Of a DNA stretch of 55,816 nt, positions 27,808 to 35,795 are shown piece by piece. The notes under the pieces were generated by a model. It searched no databases. It saw nothing but the letters and a program-made list of their open reading frames with translations, and was not told where the DNA came from. Source of the stretch: Planctomycetota bacterium (lineage in GTDB: Bacteria > Planctomycetota > PUPC01 > JACPCR01). The stretch lies in the NCBI GenBank assembly GCA_016179685.1, contig JACPCR010000084.1:1-55816 (forward strand), read 5' to 3'. Positions within the stretch are counted from its first letter, which is position 1. Every line of letters begins with the position of its first letter. A program made the translations under genes and the position numbers.

Positions 27808-29310
27808 ATGGCACGCCGTTCCCGTTCCGCCTATACGCTTCTCGAGATTCTCGTCGTCGTCGGCGTCTTCACCGTCCTCGGCTCGATCCTCGTCTCACTC
27901 CTTTACGGCGGACTTCGGACCTGGCGGCGCGGCGAGGTCGGCCGGCAAGCGTTCGAGAAAGGCCAGATTGCCCTCGACCAGATTCGGGAGGACCTTCTGG
28001 CCGTGTTCACGACCGAAAGTCCGGACACCTTCTGCCCCGCCAGGCCCGTCGAAATCCGATTCTCTTGCCGTTACGTCGAGGACCCGGAAAACCCGGGCAT
28101 CTACAAGCAGGAGTTGGCCTTCGTCCGCACCGCCCCCCAGCAGGTCAAGAACCTCCTCGGCAGCCGGCCCGGCAATGGGCTCGATGACGATGCGGACGGG
28201 AGCGCGCGCAGCAGCGACGGAACGGACAACGACGGCGACCGCTGGCTGCTCCGCAACAACGGGCTCGACGACGACGGCGACCTCGAGGTGGACGAGGCGG
28301 ATGAAGGCAACCTCGGCCGGGACGAGGCCGGCGAGGGAATTGACGAGGAATGGTACAACTCGATCGATGACGACGGCGACGGCCAGATCGACGAGGACCT
28401 CCGGCCCCTGGGCGACCTGATGCAGGTCCGATATCAGTGGGCTGGGGATAGCCTGCGGCGAGGCTTCCAGTCACCCCTCGGCGCCGCCCGGGACCCGCTC
28501 GATCCCAGCCGATCCCTCTCGACCGACCCGGAGCGTTTCGCCCTCCTGGCCACACCGGTCACCGATAAGTCCAATCCGCCGCAGCCCCTGGTCCTCATCT
28601 CCGGCGTGCTCTACTTCGGCGTACAATTCTGGACGCCCCATACCACGGGCTGGGACGAGCCCCTGGGCAAGGGTGACCCGGACCGGACGCCCACGCCGAT
28701 CCCCGGCGGACCCGAGGAGTTGTGGGACTCGACTCGCGGCCGGACCCTCGCCGATCGGGTCCTGACGGTCTCCAACCCCGCGGGCGTGGGCGGGGTGACC
28801 CTGCTCGGCCTCGATGCCCGGCCCGCCAGCGCCAGCAAGCGCAAGGTCGGCAGTCAGAACATCGAATTTTACTACTACAAGCCGCCCGCTGGCAGTATCA
28901 CCTCGTACAACTACCTCCCGCCCGTACTGCCAGCAGGCGCGTCCGATTCGCTCTTCGACCCTTCCGACGACGTCTACCCGAAGCGCTTGCAGATCACCCT
29001 CGTCGTCACCAACACCCGCGGCGTCGCTCGCTCCGCGGTCCTCCAGTCCCCTCTTGCCGCCGCTTCCGAGAACGCTATCCAGGTCGACGACGCCTCCGTC
29101 TTTGTTCCCGACACTTATCCGTTTGTCAAGATCGACCACGAATGGTTTCGGTACAGCTTTATCCGAGGAAACACCCTCGTCATCACGGAGGATGGCCGCG
29201 GGGCGCGTGGCAGCCTCGCCGCCGCCCATGCCGCCGGCACGGAAGTCCGGACCGGCACAACCTTCGTCCTCACCCTCGACCTGCCCTCGTACCGGGAGCT
29301 GAAAGAGTAG
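27808..29310 (+). CDS. GspJ/PulJ-like pseudopilin with Asp-rich calcium-binding-like repeats
   Basis: 500 residues. The short leader MARRSRSA precedes YTLLEILVVVGVFTVLGSIL (Glu at +5, Ala at -1). A GspJ-like stem follows (QIALDQIREDLLAVFT). Near residues 120-200 lie repeats NGLDDDADG, NDGDRW, NGLDDDGDLEVDEADEG and SIDDDGDGQIDEDL, resembling thrombospondin type 3/EF-hand-type calcium loops. The C-terminal 300 residues are not recognised. The protein is about twice normal GspJ length. The stop codon lies in the left arm of the hairpin at 29309. Confidence 0.78.
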   Translation: MARRSRSAYTLLEILVVVGVFTVLGSILVSLLYGGLRTWRRGEVGRQAFEKGQIALDQIREDLLAVFTTESPDTFCPARPVEIRFSCRYVEDPENPGIYKQELAFVRTAPQQVKNLLGSRPGNGLDDDADGSARSSDGTDNDGDRWLLRNNGLDDDGDLEVDEADEGNLGRDEAGEGIDEEWYNSIDDDGDGQIDEDLRPLGDLMQVRYQWAGDSLRRGFQSPLGAARDPLDPSRSLSTDPERFALLATPVTDKSNPPQPLVLISGVLYFGVQFWTPHTTGWDEPLGKGDPDRTPTPIPGGPEELWDSTRGRTLADRVLTVSNPAGVGGVTLLGLDARPASASKRKVGSQNIEFYYYKPPAGSITSYNYLPPVLPAGASDSLFDPSDDVYPKRLQITLVVTNTRGVARSAVLQSPLAAASENAIQVDDASVFVPDTYPFVKIDHEWFRYSFIRGNTLVITEDGRGARGSLAAAHAAGTEVRTGTTFVLTLDLPSYRELKE

Positions 29311-29354
29311 TATTCGAAGCCGGAAGTGTCCCTACACTTCCGGCTTCGAATACT
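29309..29354. repeat. 21-bp perfect hairpin with GGAAGTGT core, overlapping the gspJ-like stop
   Basis: Arms 29309-29329 and 29334-29354 are exact complements around loop CCCT. The left arm includes the last two bases of the TAG stop codon. The core GGAAGTGT/ACACTTCC relates it to the hairpins at 141 and 15914. Confidence 0.8.
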
Positions 29355-29357
29355 AAA

Positions 29358-29388
29358 GGAAACCCCTCCCGGAGGAGGGGTTTCTGTC
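29358..29388 (+). terminator. Terminator-like hairpin after gspJ-like gene
   Basis: GGAAACCCCTCC and GGAGGGGTTTC form an 11-bp stem with loop CGGA, directly after the previous hairpin. The T-run is short (TTTCTGTCT), so termination may be partial and the downstream gspI-like gene could still be reached. Confidence 0.5.
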
Positions 29389-29482
29389 TATGATGCCGAA
29401 CGGGGAGATGCATGCGGTTTCCCGGCGTAGCGTAATAGGCACGTCGTGGTTTCTCGCGTGTGACGCTGAAAAGAGCCAATCG

Positions 29483-29890
29483 ATGCGCTACCGTCCTCCT
29501 GCACGGGCTTCCGCCTTCACCATCATGGAAATCCTGATCGCCATCGGCATCCTGGCGCTCGGTATCGTCGCCGTGCTCGGCCTCTTCACCTCCGCCGTCC
29601 GGCAGTACAAGGACGCGGTCGACTACGGCCAGGTCGCCCTCCTCGCCGAAAAAGCCCTGACCGATGCCCAGAATTACCTGGACGCCACCGCCGCGCCCTC
29701 CGAGATGCCCTGGTCCCAGGAGCCTCACTTCCCCGCATTCGAATACCGCGTCGTCTTCACTCCCACGACCCTGTCCGGGGAATACAAGGTCACCGTCACC
29801 ATCGGCTGGGGCCCGTCCAGGAAGAATCCCACCCCAGACCTCCGCTTCCAGTACCAGCAGGACTTCCACACGATCCTGCTTAAGAAGTGA
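29483..29890 (+). CDS. GspI/PilV-like minor pseudopilin
   Basis: 135 residues from ATG 29483; the frame is open to 29390 but the preceding codons look non-coding. The leader RYRPPARASA is followed by FTIMEILIAIGILALGIVAV (Glu at +5, Ala at -1). Length and the conserved YKDAVDYGQVALLAEKALTD stem fit GspI/PilV. It is the last of the pseudopilin group and with the GspG-, GspJ- and GspK-like proteins could form a pseudopilus tip. Confidence 0.8.
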   Translation: MRYRPPARASAFTIMEILIAIGILALGIVAVLGLFTSAVRQYKDAVDYGQVALLAEKALTDAQNYLDATAAPSEMPWSQEPHFPAFEYRVVFTPTTLSGEYKVTVTIGWGPSRKNPTPDLRFQYQQDFHTILLKK

Positions 29891-30261
29891 GGGATGTCTG
29901 GAGCGCCGCGGCGGCGCATCGACCATCCGGCGGCATCCGCGGCCAGCCGTCACTCACTCAGTCGTGAGTCCCGAGTCTTAAGTCTTGAGCACGGAGGCAC
30001 GGAGGGGCAGAGGATAAGGGGAGCAGGGGACAAGCGGACCAGGGACGAGGGTCTGGCACTTGACGCCGGGTGTGTGGGGGCTTGCCCCGAAGCGAAGCGG
30101 GGGTTCGATAAGTGACCGGAGCTTTCGACCTGCTGCTTACTTCTTGCCAGTACTTAATTGCATAAATGAACGATAGTATTTCGGAGTTGAGATCTCCATA
30201 AGTGCTGGTGCACTTATGGACAGGGATAATAGCGGGTGCGAAGATGTTACAGGTTTGGACC
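29891..30261. other. Intergenic region without a gene
   Basis: About 370 nt with no supported coding sequence. It contains a short purine-rich GGGGAGCAGGGGACAAGCGG tract related to the repeats at 19709, an AT-rich stretch at 30140-30190, and the hairpin at 30195. Confidence 0.6.
30195..30220. repeat. 11-bp hairpin with TAAGTGC core
   Basis: TCCATAAGTGC pairs exactly with GCACTTATGGA around loop TGGT, 42 nt before dispersed repeat copy B. The inner AAGTGC/GCACTT matches the hairpin at 141. Confidence 0.65.
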
Positions 30262-30455
30262 TTAGAGTCTCAGGGTGTAACTTCTCCGCGCCCCGCGCCG
30301 CGCCCACTACGCGGGCACCCGGCGGGCACCCGGCGGAGAAGTTGAAAGGTGTCCCGCCAGACTTGTCCCAGTGGGAGGCGGGTCGAGTGTCAGTTGATTC
30401 CTGAACCCTGACACCTTTTGCACCCTTGTTGCGTTGCGGGCTTCGCCCGCCTTAA
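30262..30455 (+). repeat. Dispersed ~200-bp repeat, copy B
   Basis: Inverted relative to copy A (8249-8459) and roughly 85-90% identical by eye. It carries two rather than three of the GC-rich 11-nt units. It ends 15 nt before the ATG of the next gene, so it may form that gene's 5' leader. A further inverted pair AAAGGTGTC / GACACCTTT lies inside it. Confidence 0.85.
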
Positions 30456-30469
30456 GTTGGAGATGAGCC

Positions 30470-31183
30470 ATGGGCGGCAAGGGGATACGGGTAGGTTTCA
30501 TCGGGCTCAGCCGGATGGGCAAGCCGATGGCGAACAACATCTTGAAGGCCGGATACCCTCTGGCGGTGCACAGCCGCAGTCTGGGCCCGGTCGAGGAGTT
30601 GAAGGGGCTCGGAGCGACGGCGGCGGGCGGCCCGCAAGCGGTAACGCGCGCCTCGGACGTCGTCCTGACGTGTCTGCCGGGCCCAGCGGATGTCGAGCAG
30701 GCGCTGCTGGGGCCCCGCGGCGCGGTCGCGGCCGCCAGACCCGGCTGCCTCTTCATCGACCATAGCACGGTGGACCCGGAGACGAGCCGCCGGGTGGCCC
30801 GCGAGGCCGAGTCGAGGCAAGCGGTTTTCCTGGACGCGCCCGTCAGCGGAGGCGTCTCGGGCGCGGAAGAAACGGACCTGATTATCATGGTCGGCGGGCC
30901 GCGGGAAGCCTTCGAGCACTGTCTGCCGGTGCTGAAATGCGTGGGCCGTCGATTCTATCATCTCGGTCCCGCCGGCAGCGGCAACATGGCCAAGCTCTGC
31001 AATCAGGTGACCATCGGGGTCGCCTACGCCGCGGTGGCCGAGGCCATGGTGCTCGGCGTCAAGGCGGGTCTGGACCCCGAGGCGCTCTTCGAAATCCTGT
31101 CGGTCAGCTCGGCCAGAAGCCGGTCCCTCGAACAGGCGGGCCCGATGATCCTCGATGGCCGATTCGAGACCACCTTTTCATGA
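30470..31183 (+). CDS. C-terminally shortened 3-hydroxyisobutyrate dehydrogenase-like protein
   Basis: 237 residues against about 290-300 for the beta-hydroxyacid dehydrogenase family. The Rossmann motif is GFIGLSRMGKPMA (the family's usual GLGxMG reads GLSRMG). The substrate motif DAPVSGGVSGAE and catalytic Lys in GSGNMAKLCNQ are present. The sequence ends GRFETTFS, where the family continues for about 55-60 more residues of C-terminal helical domain. Frame +1 after the TGA gives only RGFKG then a stop, so this is a true truncation or an indel. GGAG lies 8 nt before ATG. The stop overlaps the next gene's ATG. Confidence 0.75.
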   Translation: MGGKGIRVGFIGLSRMGKPMANNILKAGYPLAVHSRSLGPVEELKGLGATAAGGPQAVTRASDVVLTCLPGPADVEQALLGPRGAVAAARPGCLFIDHSTVDPETSRRVAREAESRQAVFLDAPVSGGVSGAEETDLIIMVGGPREAFEHCLPVLKCVGRRFYHLGPAGSGNMAKLCNQVTIGVAYAAVAEAMVLGVKAGLDPEALFEILSVSSARSRSLEQAGPMILDGRFETTFS

Positions 31184-31941
31184 CGAGGGTTCAAAGGATG
31201 AGCACGACCTATCGGAGCGAGGACTGGCAGCGTTACCGGATGGACTACAACGACCCGCACCGGGTTTTGGAGCCGTTGGAGCGTGAGATCGATGTGGTGG
31301 CGGCGGCGCTGGCCGCGCTGCGGGATGCAGGCGTGCTGCCCCATACGGACTATGACCAGGCCAGGATGCTCGCGCACCGTCTGGCGGTTCAGGAGTTGTT
31401 CGAGATACCCTGGACGGCGATCACGCCTCGGATGCAGCGGCTGCTTTACGCCATCAACGCCATAGCTCGCCCCGCCCATTTGATTGCGGCCGGCGTCTTC
31501 TGTGGCTTCACGCTGGTTTCGAATGCGGGTGCGGCGGCGGGGCCGGGCATCTGCTACGCGGCCGATGACCTCGTCGGGGTGGAAATCCGGCCGGAGGAGG
31601 CGGCCCGCGCGGAACGCAACGTGAGGCGGCTCGACCCCTCGGGCCGCATTCGAGTGCTGGCCGCGGACGCCGTGGAGGTGGTCAAGGCCTGGACCAGGCC
31701 CATCGATCTCCTGTACCTGGACGTGGATGGGTTCGGAGGAAAGGGGAAAGCGCTTTACCTGGATATTCTGGAGGCGGGCTATGGTCGGATACCGCCGGGC
31801 GCGCTGGTGCTGGCCCACAACAGCGTGAACGCGGCGGAAAAGCTGAAGTCCTACCTGGAATTCGTCCGTGATCCCGCCCATTTCCGCACGAGCGTGAACG
31901 TGGTGCTGGATGGCGAAGGGCTCGAGGTGTCGCAACGGTAG
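31180..31941 (+). CDS. Predicted SAM-dependent methyltransferase-like protein
   Basis: 253 residues from ATG 31180 (ATGA overlap with the preceding stop); ATG 31201 is an equally good start. The N-terminal helical part precedes a Rossmann-like region: HLIAAGVFCGFTLVSNAG, VGVEIRPEEAARAERNVRRL, IRVLAADAVEVV, IDLLYLDVDG. This spacing resembles class I O-methyltransferases (SAM-binding acidic residue in GVEI; DLLYLDVDG like the metal-binding loop). The substrate is unknown. It is translationally coupled to the dehydrogenase. Confidence 0.6.
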   Translation: MTRVQRMSTTYRSEDWQRYRMDYNDPHRVLEPLEREIDVVAAALAALRDAGVLPHTDYDQARMLAHRLAVQELFEIPWTAITPRMQRLLYAINAIARPAHLIAAGVFCGFTLVSNAGAAAGPGICYAADDLVGVEIRPEEAARAERNVRRLDPSGRIRVLAADAVEVVKAWTRPIDLLYLDVDGFGGKGKALYLDILEAGYGRIPPGALVLAHNSVNAAEKLKSYLEFVRDPAHFRTSVNVVLDGEGLEVSQR

Positions 31942-31968
31942 TCAAGAGCGACGCAACGGCTTCGGCTT

Positions 31969-32011
31969 TAGCCCGGATTTCTCATCCCGCCGGGATGAGA
32001 AATCCGGGCTA
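31969..32011. terminator. 20-bp perfect bidirectional hairpin
   Basis: TAGCCCGGATTTCTCATCCC pairs exactly with its complement around loop GCC. It lies between the convergent methyltransferase-like gene and the hdr block, so it may terminate both. No strong T-run follows. It could instead be a dispersed palindromic repeat. Confidence 0.6.
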
Positions 32012-32300
32012 ACTCGACGACGACTTCCTGGCAGCCGCCTCCTCGGCCAGCTCGTGGAAGAGCCGGTCACCCGAGGACGTCAACGCCTCAGCCCGCCGAA
32101 TCGCTTCCCACCGGTCCTTGGGCAGCCGGACGTAGAGAGGGAAGGTGCGTTGAAGACCCACGATCTGTTCCGGGCTATAGTCGGAGGCGAGGGCGTCGCG
32201 GTCCACGTAGCCGCGCTCGATGGCGATCTCGCGCAGCCGCGTGCCATGAAATTATACGTGTCGGGACCCTGCGAAATCTTGGGAAATGTCACCGCCGGTG
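32009..32300 (-). pseudogene. 3' fragment of a radical SAM (B12-binding type) gene
   Basis: Codons from 32251 down to 32009 read TRLREIAIERGYVDRDALA, then YSPEQIVGLQRTFPLYVRLPKDRWEAIRRAE, which resembles the C-terminal tail of COG1032-type B12/radical SAM proteins. Only the tail is present. The stretch just upstream (GPDTYNFMA) continues the homology in another frame, so there is also a frameshift. A GTG at 32206 could start a 65-residue product, but I regard this as decay. Confidence 0.45.
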
Positions 32301-33445
32301 GGGCCGGCCTCACCGGCGGTGACACAGGCGTTCGCCAGGAGATGCGTCAAATCCTGAATCTCGATCCCAAGGCCCTCGATCTTCTTCGCACATGAAAGAT
32401 GGATCAGGCATTTCGGACAGGCGGTCACCAGAGTGCTCGCGCCCGTTCCCGTCGCCTCTTTCAGGCGATCCCGCTGCATCCTCCGGGACGTCAACCCGCA
32501 GTTCGACCAGCCGGACACACCGCAGCAGGTCGCATTCAGCCGGTTTCTCGGCATCTCCCTCAGTTGCTTGCCCGCCAGGGCCATCAGCCGCCTCGGGGCA
32601 TCATGCATCCCCAAGTGCTTCGCCAGCCGGCACGGGTCGTGGAAAGTCACCGCCGAAGGACTTCCATGGAAGCCGAGTTGCTCCTTCCGTTCGAGCAGAA
32701 AATCATAGAAATGCCGGACCTCGAACGGGAGCGACCCCAGAGCCGCCGGATAGAGCCGGCTCAGGGCGAGATAACACTCGGCACAGGTGGTCAGGACGGT
32801 CTTCCCGCCTGCCTCCCGTATGACCTCGACGTTGCGCTCCGCCAGGCTGCGGAAGGTCTCGGTCTCCCCGCTCCAGTAAGCGTCGTGGCCGCAGCAGGTC
32901 TCGCCGCTCAGCACGGCCGGCTCGATGCCCAGATGATTCAACAAGCGGATGGCGCCGGCCGCGCTGGCCGTGCTGCTCACCCCCAGCTTTGAAAACACGA
33001 CGTCGTAAAAGGGAAGGCAGCCGACAAAGAGGACCCATTCGCCCCGCTCGGCCACCTTCGCGTCGCGGGGTATCCAACCGAGCCGGTCAGGTTTCCCTCG
33101 GTCACCGGACTGCAGGCGAGGGACGGACTGGAAAATCCCAGCATGAGTGCATCGGCCCGAGTCGCCTCCGGACCGGGCAGCCTGGCGATTCGACCGCACG
33201 AAGCCGGTGTAATCGACCTCCATGGGGCAGACGGCCTCGCACGCCTTGCAGGTCAGGCAGGGCCAGTAGCCTCCGTTCGATTCGCCTGCGCCTGGCCCCT
33301 CGTCTCGGATGGCCCGGGCGACCGTGCGTCTCGGGGAGTAATCCGACCCAGCGGCGGGCAGTGGGCACGCTGCGGTGCATTTTCCGCAGTTCAGGCAATT
33401 GAAAGCCCCAGAAGTGCTTAACAGGTCTTGAAGGCGGCGATCCAT
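32252..33445 (-). CDS. HdrC-HdrB fusion (heterodisulfide reductase-like, two CCG domains)
   Basis: 397 residues from ATG 33445 (GAGG upstream; GTG 33451 is possible). The N-terminal HdrC part has two 4Fe-4S motifs: CLNCGKCTAACP and CLTCKACEAVCP. Two complete cysteine-rich CCG domains follow: GC...GETCCG...TCAEC and DPC...ATCCG...ACPKC. In HdrB these bind non-cubane clusters that reduce heterodisulfides. The physiological disulfide or other acceptor here is unknown. The last ~20 residues look like read-in from the adjacent radical SAM fragment. It is the distal gene of the kor-hdr-nuo block and probably receives electrons from the HdrA subunits. Confidence 0.88.
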   Translation of the reverse strand: MDRRLQDLLSTSGAFNCLNCGKCTAACPLPAAGSDYSPRRTVARAIRDEGPGAGESNGGYWPCLTCKACEAVCPMEVDYTGFVRSNRQAARSGGDSGRCTHAGIFQSVPRLQSGDRGKPDRLGWIPRDAKVAERGEWVLFVGCLPFYDVVFSKLGVSSTASAAGAIRLLNHLGIEPAVLSGETCCGHDAYWSGETETFRSLAERNVEVIREAGGKTVLTTCAECYLALSRLYPAALGSLPFEVRHFYDFLLERKEQLGFHGSPSAVTFHDPCRLAKHLGMHDAPRRLMALAGKQLREMPRNRLNATCCGVSGWSNCGLTSRRMQRDRLKEATGTGASTLVTACPKCLIHLSCAKKIEGLGIEIQDLTHLLANACVTAGEAGPTGGDISQDFAGSRHV

Positions 33446-33468
33446 GGGCACCTCGCAAGAAGGATTTT

Positions 33469-33571
33469 CGATCCTGCAGTTTCAATCTTCGGCACCCGGC
33501 TCGCGCAGCCCCAGGCGGCTCGCCTGGGGAGGCGAGATTCTCGACCCTGCAGTTTCAAGCTTCGGGACCCG
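33469..33571. repeat. 30-nt direct repeat flanking a 9-bp hairpin
   Basis: Copies at 33469-33498 and 33542-33571 (27 of 30 identical; both contain CCTGCAGTTTCAA) bracket CCCCAGGCG-GCT-CGCCTGGGG (33509-33529). They lie in the 259-nt gap between the second hdrA and the hdrCB fusion. I see nothing coding there. Confidence 0.65.
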
Positions 33572-33704
33572 TGGCCAGACAGGGTTCGGGCTTCAGGCCT
33601 CTGATGACTGGCGACTGGTCACGGATACCTTCACTTCTCAAACCGGAACCCCTTCTCCGACGCTTGGCGCTTGTGGGACTTCTCTGAACCCTGAACCCTC
33701 ATTC

Positions 33705-35795
33705 TCATGAATCCTGAACGGATCCCTGGCAAGCCTTCAGCCTGCTCGCAAACTCCTCGAGCCGGTCTTGGAAGCCCTCGAGGTCCATCGGACTGAGCCA
33801 TTCCATTCTCAGCCTCTCGCCTTCGATGCCCAACAACCGCAACAGCCTTGCGGTGTCCTGGAACACCTGCTCGGCCAACAGGTTGCCGCTGAGGTAATGG
33901 CAATCGTTTCTCTGGCAGGCGCAGACGAGCACTCCACTCGCCCCGTGCCCGAAAGCTGATAAAATGAAGCCCGGCGAGACGCGGGCGGCGCACGGGATGC
34001 GCACGGGGATGATTTCGGCGGGGAGAGGGACACCACGAGTCCCAGCAAGGTCCCAGAGGGCGTATCCGCTCCACTCGCAGACGAAGGCGATAGCCGGGGC
34101 GGGGCCCCCGTCTCGCCCCGCCAGGGCGGCTTCGATCTCGCGGTAGAAGAGCACGTCCGGCGATCCTTCCATCGTGATGGCCCCCGTGGGGCAATGGACC
34201 GCGCAGCCCCCGCATCCTTTGCAGAGGAAGGGATCGATCGAGGAATGCGCAATGGACCCATTCCCGGTGGACAGCACGGGTACATCGAAGGGGCAGACGT
34301 CGCGGCAAGTGGCGCAGCCGCGGCAGGCCTCAAGCTCGACCCTTGCCGGCCTCGGGCAGGCGAGGACCTCGCGCCGGCGCAAGAGGGAGGCGATTTGAGC
34401 TGCCCGGCCGTAGGCCTGTTCCATCGCCTCAGCGGCTGAACAGGGCCCGTGGGCGTTCCCGGCAACACGCACACACGGCTCGGCATACTGATCGGGCTTG
34501 AGCCGCGGCAGGCTGTCCGGCAGAAATCCCAGGTTATCCACCGGCACGCGAAACGCCCGGGCCAGACCACGGGTGCTCTCCCAGGGCACACGAGGAGTGG
34601 AGAGCACGACCCAGTCGTAAGCCAGCTCCACCCTCCCGTCCGCTTCCGTGACGGCGATCACGGCGGATTCGGTGACCTCGGGCCGGCCGTTGCCGGCCCA
34701 CTTCACGAACTGCACTCCGAGGCGGCGGGCCTCCTCGAGGACGCGGGCGTCCAGCCCGGCTTCCTGCACCAGATCGCCGTGAACGATGGTCACCGCGGCG
34801 CCCGGCGAAGCCCGCCGGATTCGGATGGCGTTGTGCACCGACCAGGCACAGCAGATGCGCCCGCAGGCGGGCCGTTCCGGTATCCTCGACCCGGCGCACT
34901 GAATCATGACGATTCGGCTCACGCCCTCGAGCACCCCGGGCCGCGTCAGCCTTTCCTCCAGATCGAGCTGGGTGATCACGCGGGGATTCCGGCCGTACCC
35001 GTAAAGGCCTTCCGGCCGGAGGACCTGCGATCCGGCGGCCAGGATGGCGGCCCCGACCTGGATGCTGCGGCGACCGCCATCCACGGCCAGTTCGATGGTG
35101 TAATTCCCGTAGGACCCCGTGACGGAGCGTACCTCGGCCTGAGTGATGACCTCGATGTTGGGGCAGCGGCGCACGCGTTCGGCGATCCGGATGCAGGGGT
35201 CCGACGTGCTCGTGCCCGGCGTCCCGCCCGTGCCCAGCCGGACAGCCAGTCCGCCCAGGGAGGCTTCCCGCTCGATCAGCTTCACGGGTATCCCCTGTTC
35301 CGCGAGCGAGACGGCGGCCGTCATGCCCGCAATGCCGCCTCCGACGACAGCGGCCGCCGCAACAAGCTCCGCTCGCAGCCGGGACGCCGGCTGGCGGGCG
35401 CGGACCCGCTCCAGGCCCATCCGCACGAGCGCCAGTGCCTTCCGTTCCGCCGGCGAGCCGTCCCGCGGCCGCACCCGGGCGCAGTGCTCCCGGAGATTGA
35501 CCATTTCGGTGCACGATGGATTCAAGCCGGACTCGCCGCAGACGTGGTGGAAGCGTTTTTCCATCAAACGCGGGGAACAGCCGGCAAGCACGAGGCGATT
35601 GATCCGGCCGCCGCGGATGATCTCTTGCAGGCGTTCCTCGCCTTCTGGCCCGCAACCGTAGGGCACGGTCTGGGCCAGGGCCACTCCGGGCAGCCTGGCC
35701 ACCTCCTGGACGATACGGTCCACGTCGAGCGCCCCGGCGATCTCGTCGCCGCAGCGGCACACCAGGACTCCGATCTTCGTGGCTTCAGTGGCCAT
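33705..35795 (-). CDS. HdrA-MvhD fusion, second copy, lacking the Sec/Cys loop
   Basis: 696 residues from ATG 35795 (GGAG 5 nt upstream). The N-terminal region has CRCGDEIAG and CSPRLMEKRFH, then FAD-binding VVGGGIAGMTAAVSLAEQG. The HdrA 4Fe-4S ligands are MIQCAGSR...CGRICC. Two ferredoxin motifs are CRGCATCRDVCP and CKGCGGCAVHCP. The MvhD 2Fe-2S region is VCEWSGYA...IPCAARV...CACQRNDCHY. The CSACILTPKM loop found in normal HdrA is replaced by STSDPCIRIAERV. The gene overlaps the HoxU-like gene by 11 nt. It likely carries the flavin and links NADH dehydrogenase subunits to the HdrCB unit. Confidence 0.88.
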   Translation of the reverse strand: MATEATKIGVLVCRCGDEIAGALDVDRIVQEVARLPGVALAQTVPYGCGPEGEERLQEIIRGGRINRLVLAGCSPRLMEKRFHHVCGESGLNPSCTEMVNLREHCARVRPRDGSPAERKALALVRMGLERVRARQPASRLRAELVAAAAVVGGGIAGMTAAVSLAEQGIPVKLIEREASLGGLAVRLGTGGTPGTSTSDPCIRIAERVRRCPNIEVITQAEVRSVTGSYGNYTIELAVDGGRRSIQVGAAILAAGSQVLRPEGLYGYGRNPRVITQLDLEERLTRPGVLEGVSRIVMIQCAGSRIPERPACGRICCAWSVHNAIRIRRASPGAAVTIVHGDLVQEAGLDARVLEEARRLGVQFVKWAGNGRPEVTESAVIAVTEADGRVELAYDWVVLSTPRVPWESTRGLARAFRVPVDNLGFLPDSLPRLKPDQYAEPCVRVAGNAHGPCSAAEAMEQAYGRAAQIASLLRRREVLACPRPARVELEACRGCATCRDVCPFDVPVLSTGNGSIAHSSIDPFLCKGCGGCAVHCPTGAITMEGSPDVLFYREIEAALAGRDGGPAPAIAFVCEWSGYALWDLAGTRGVPLPAEIIPVRIPCAARVSPGFILSAFGHGASGVLVCACQRNDCHYLSGNLLAEQVFQDTARLLRLLGIEGERLRMEWLSPMDLEGFQDRLEEFASRLKACQGSVQDS

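Noticed and set aside
31181..31199. Selenocysteine reading of the dehydrogenase TGA
   Set aside because: The frame closes after five codons and does not resume family homology.
32252..32254. Read-through of the hdrCB stop into the radical SAM fragment
   Set aside because: The stop is TAA and the homologies on either side belong to different families.
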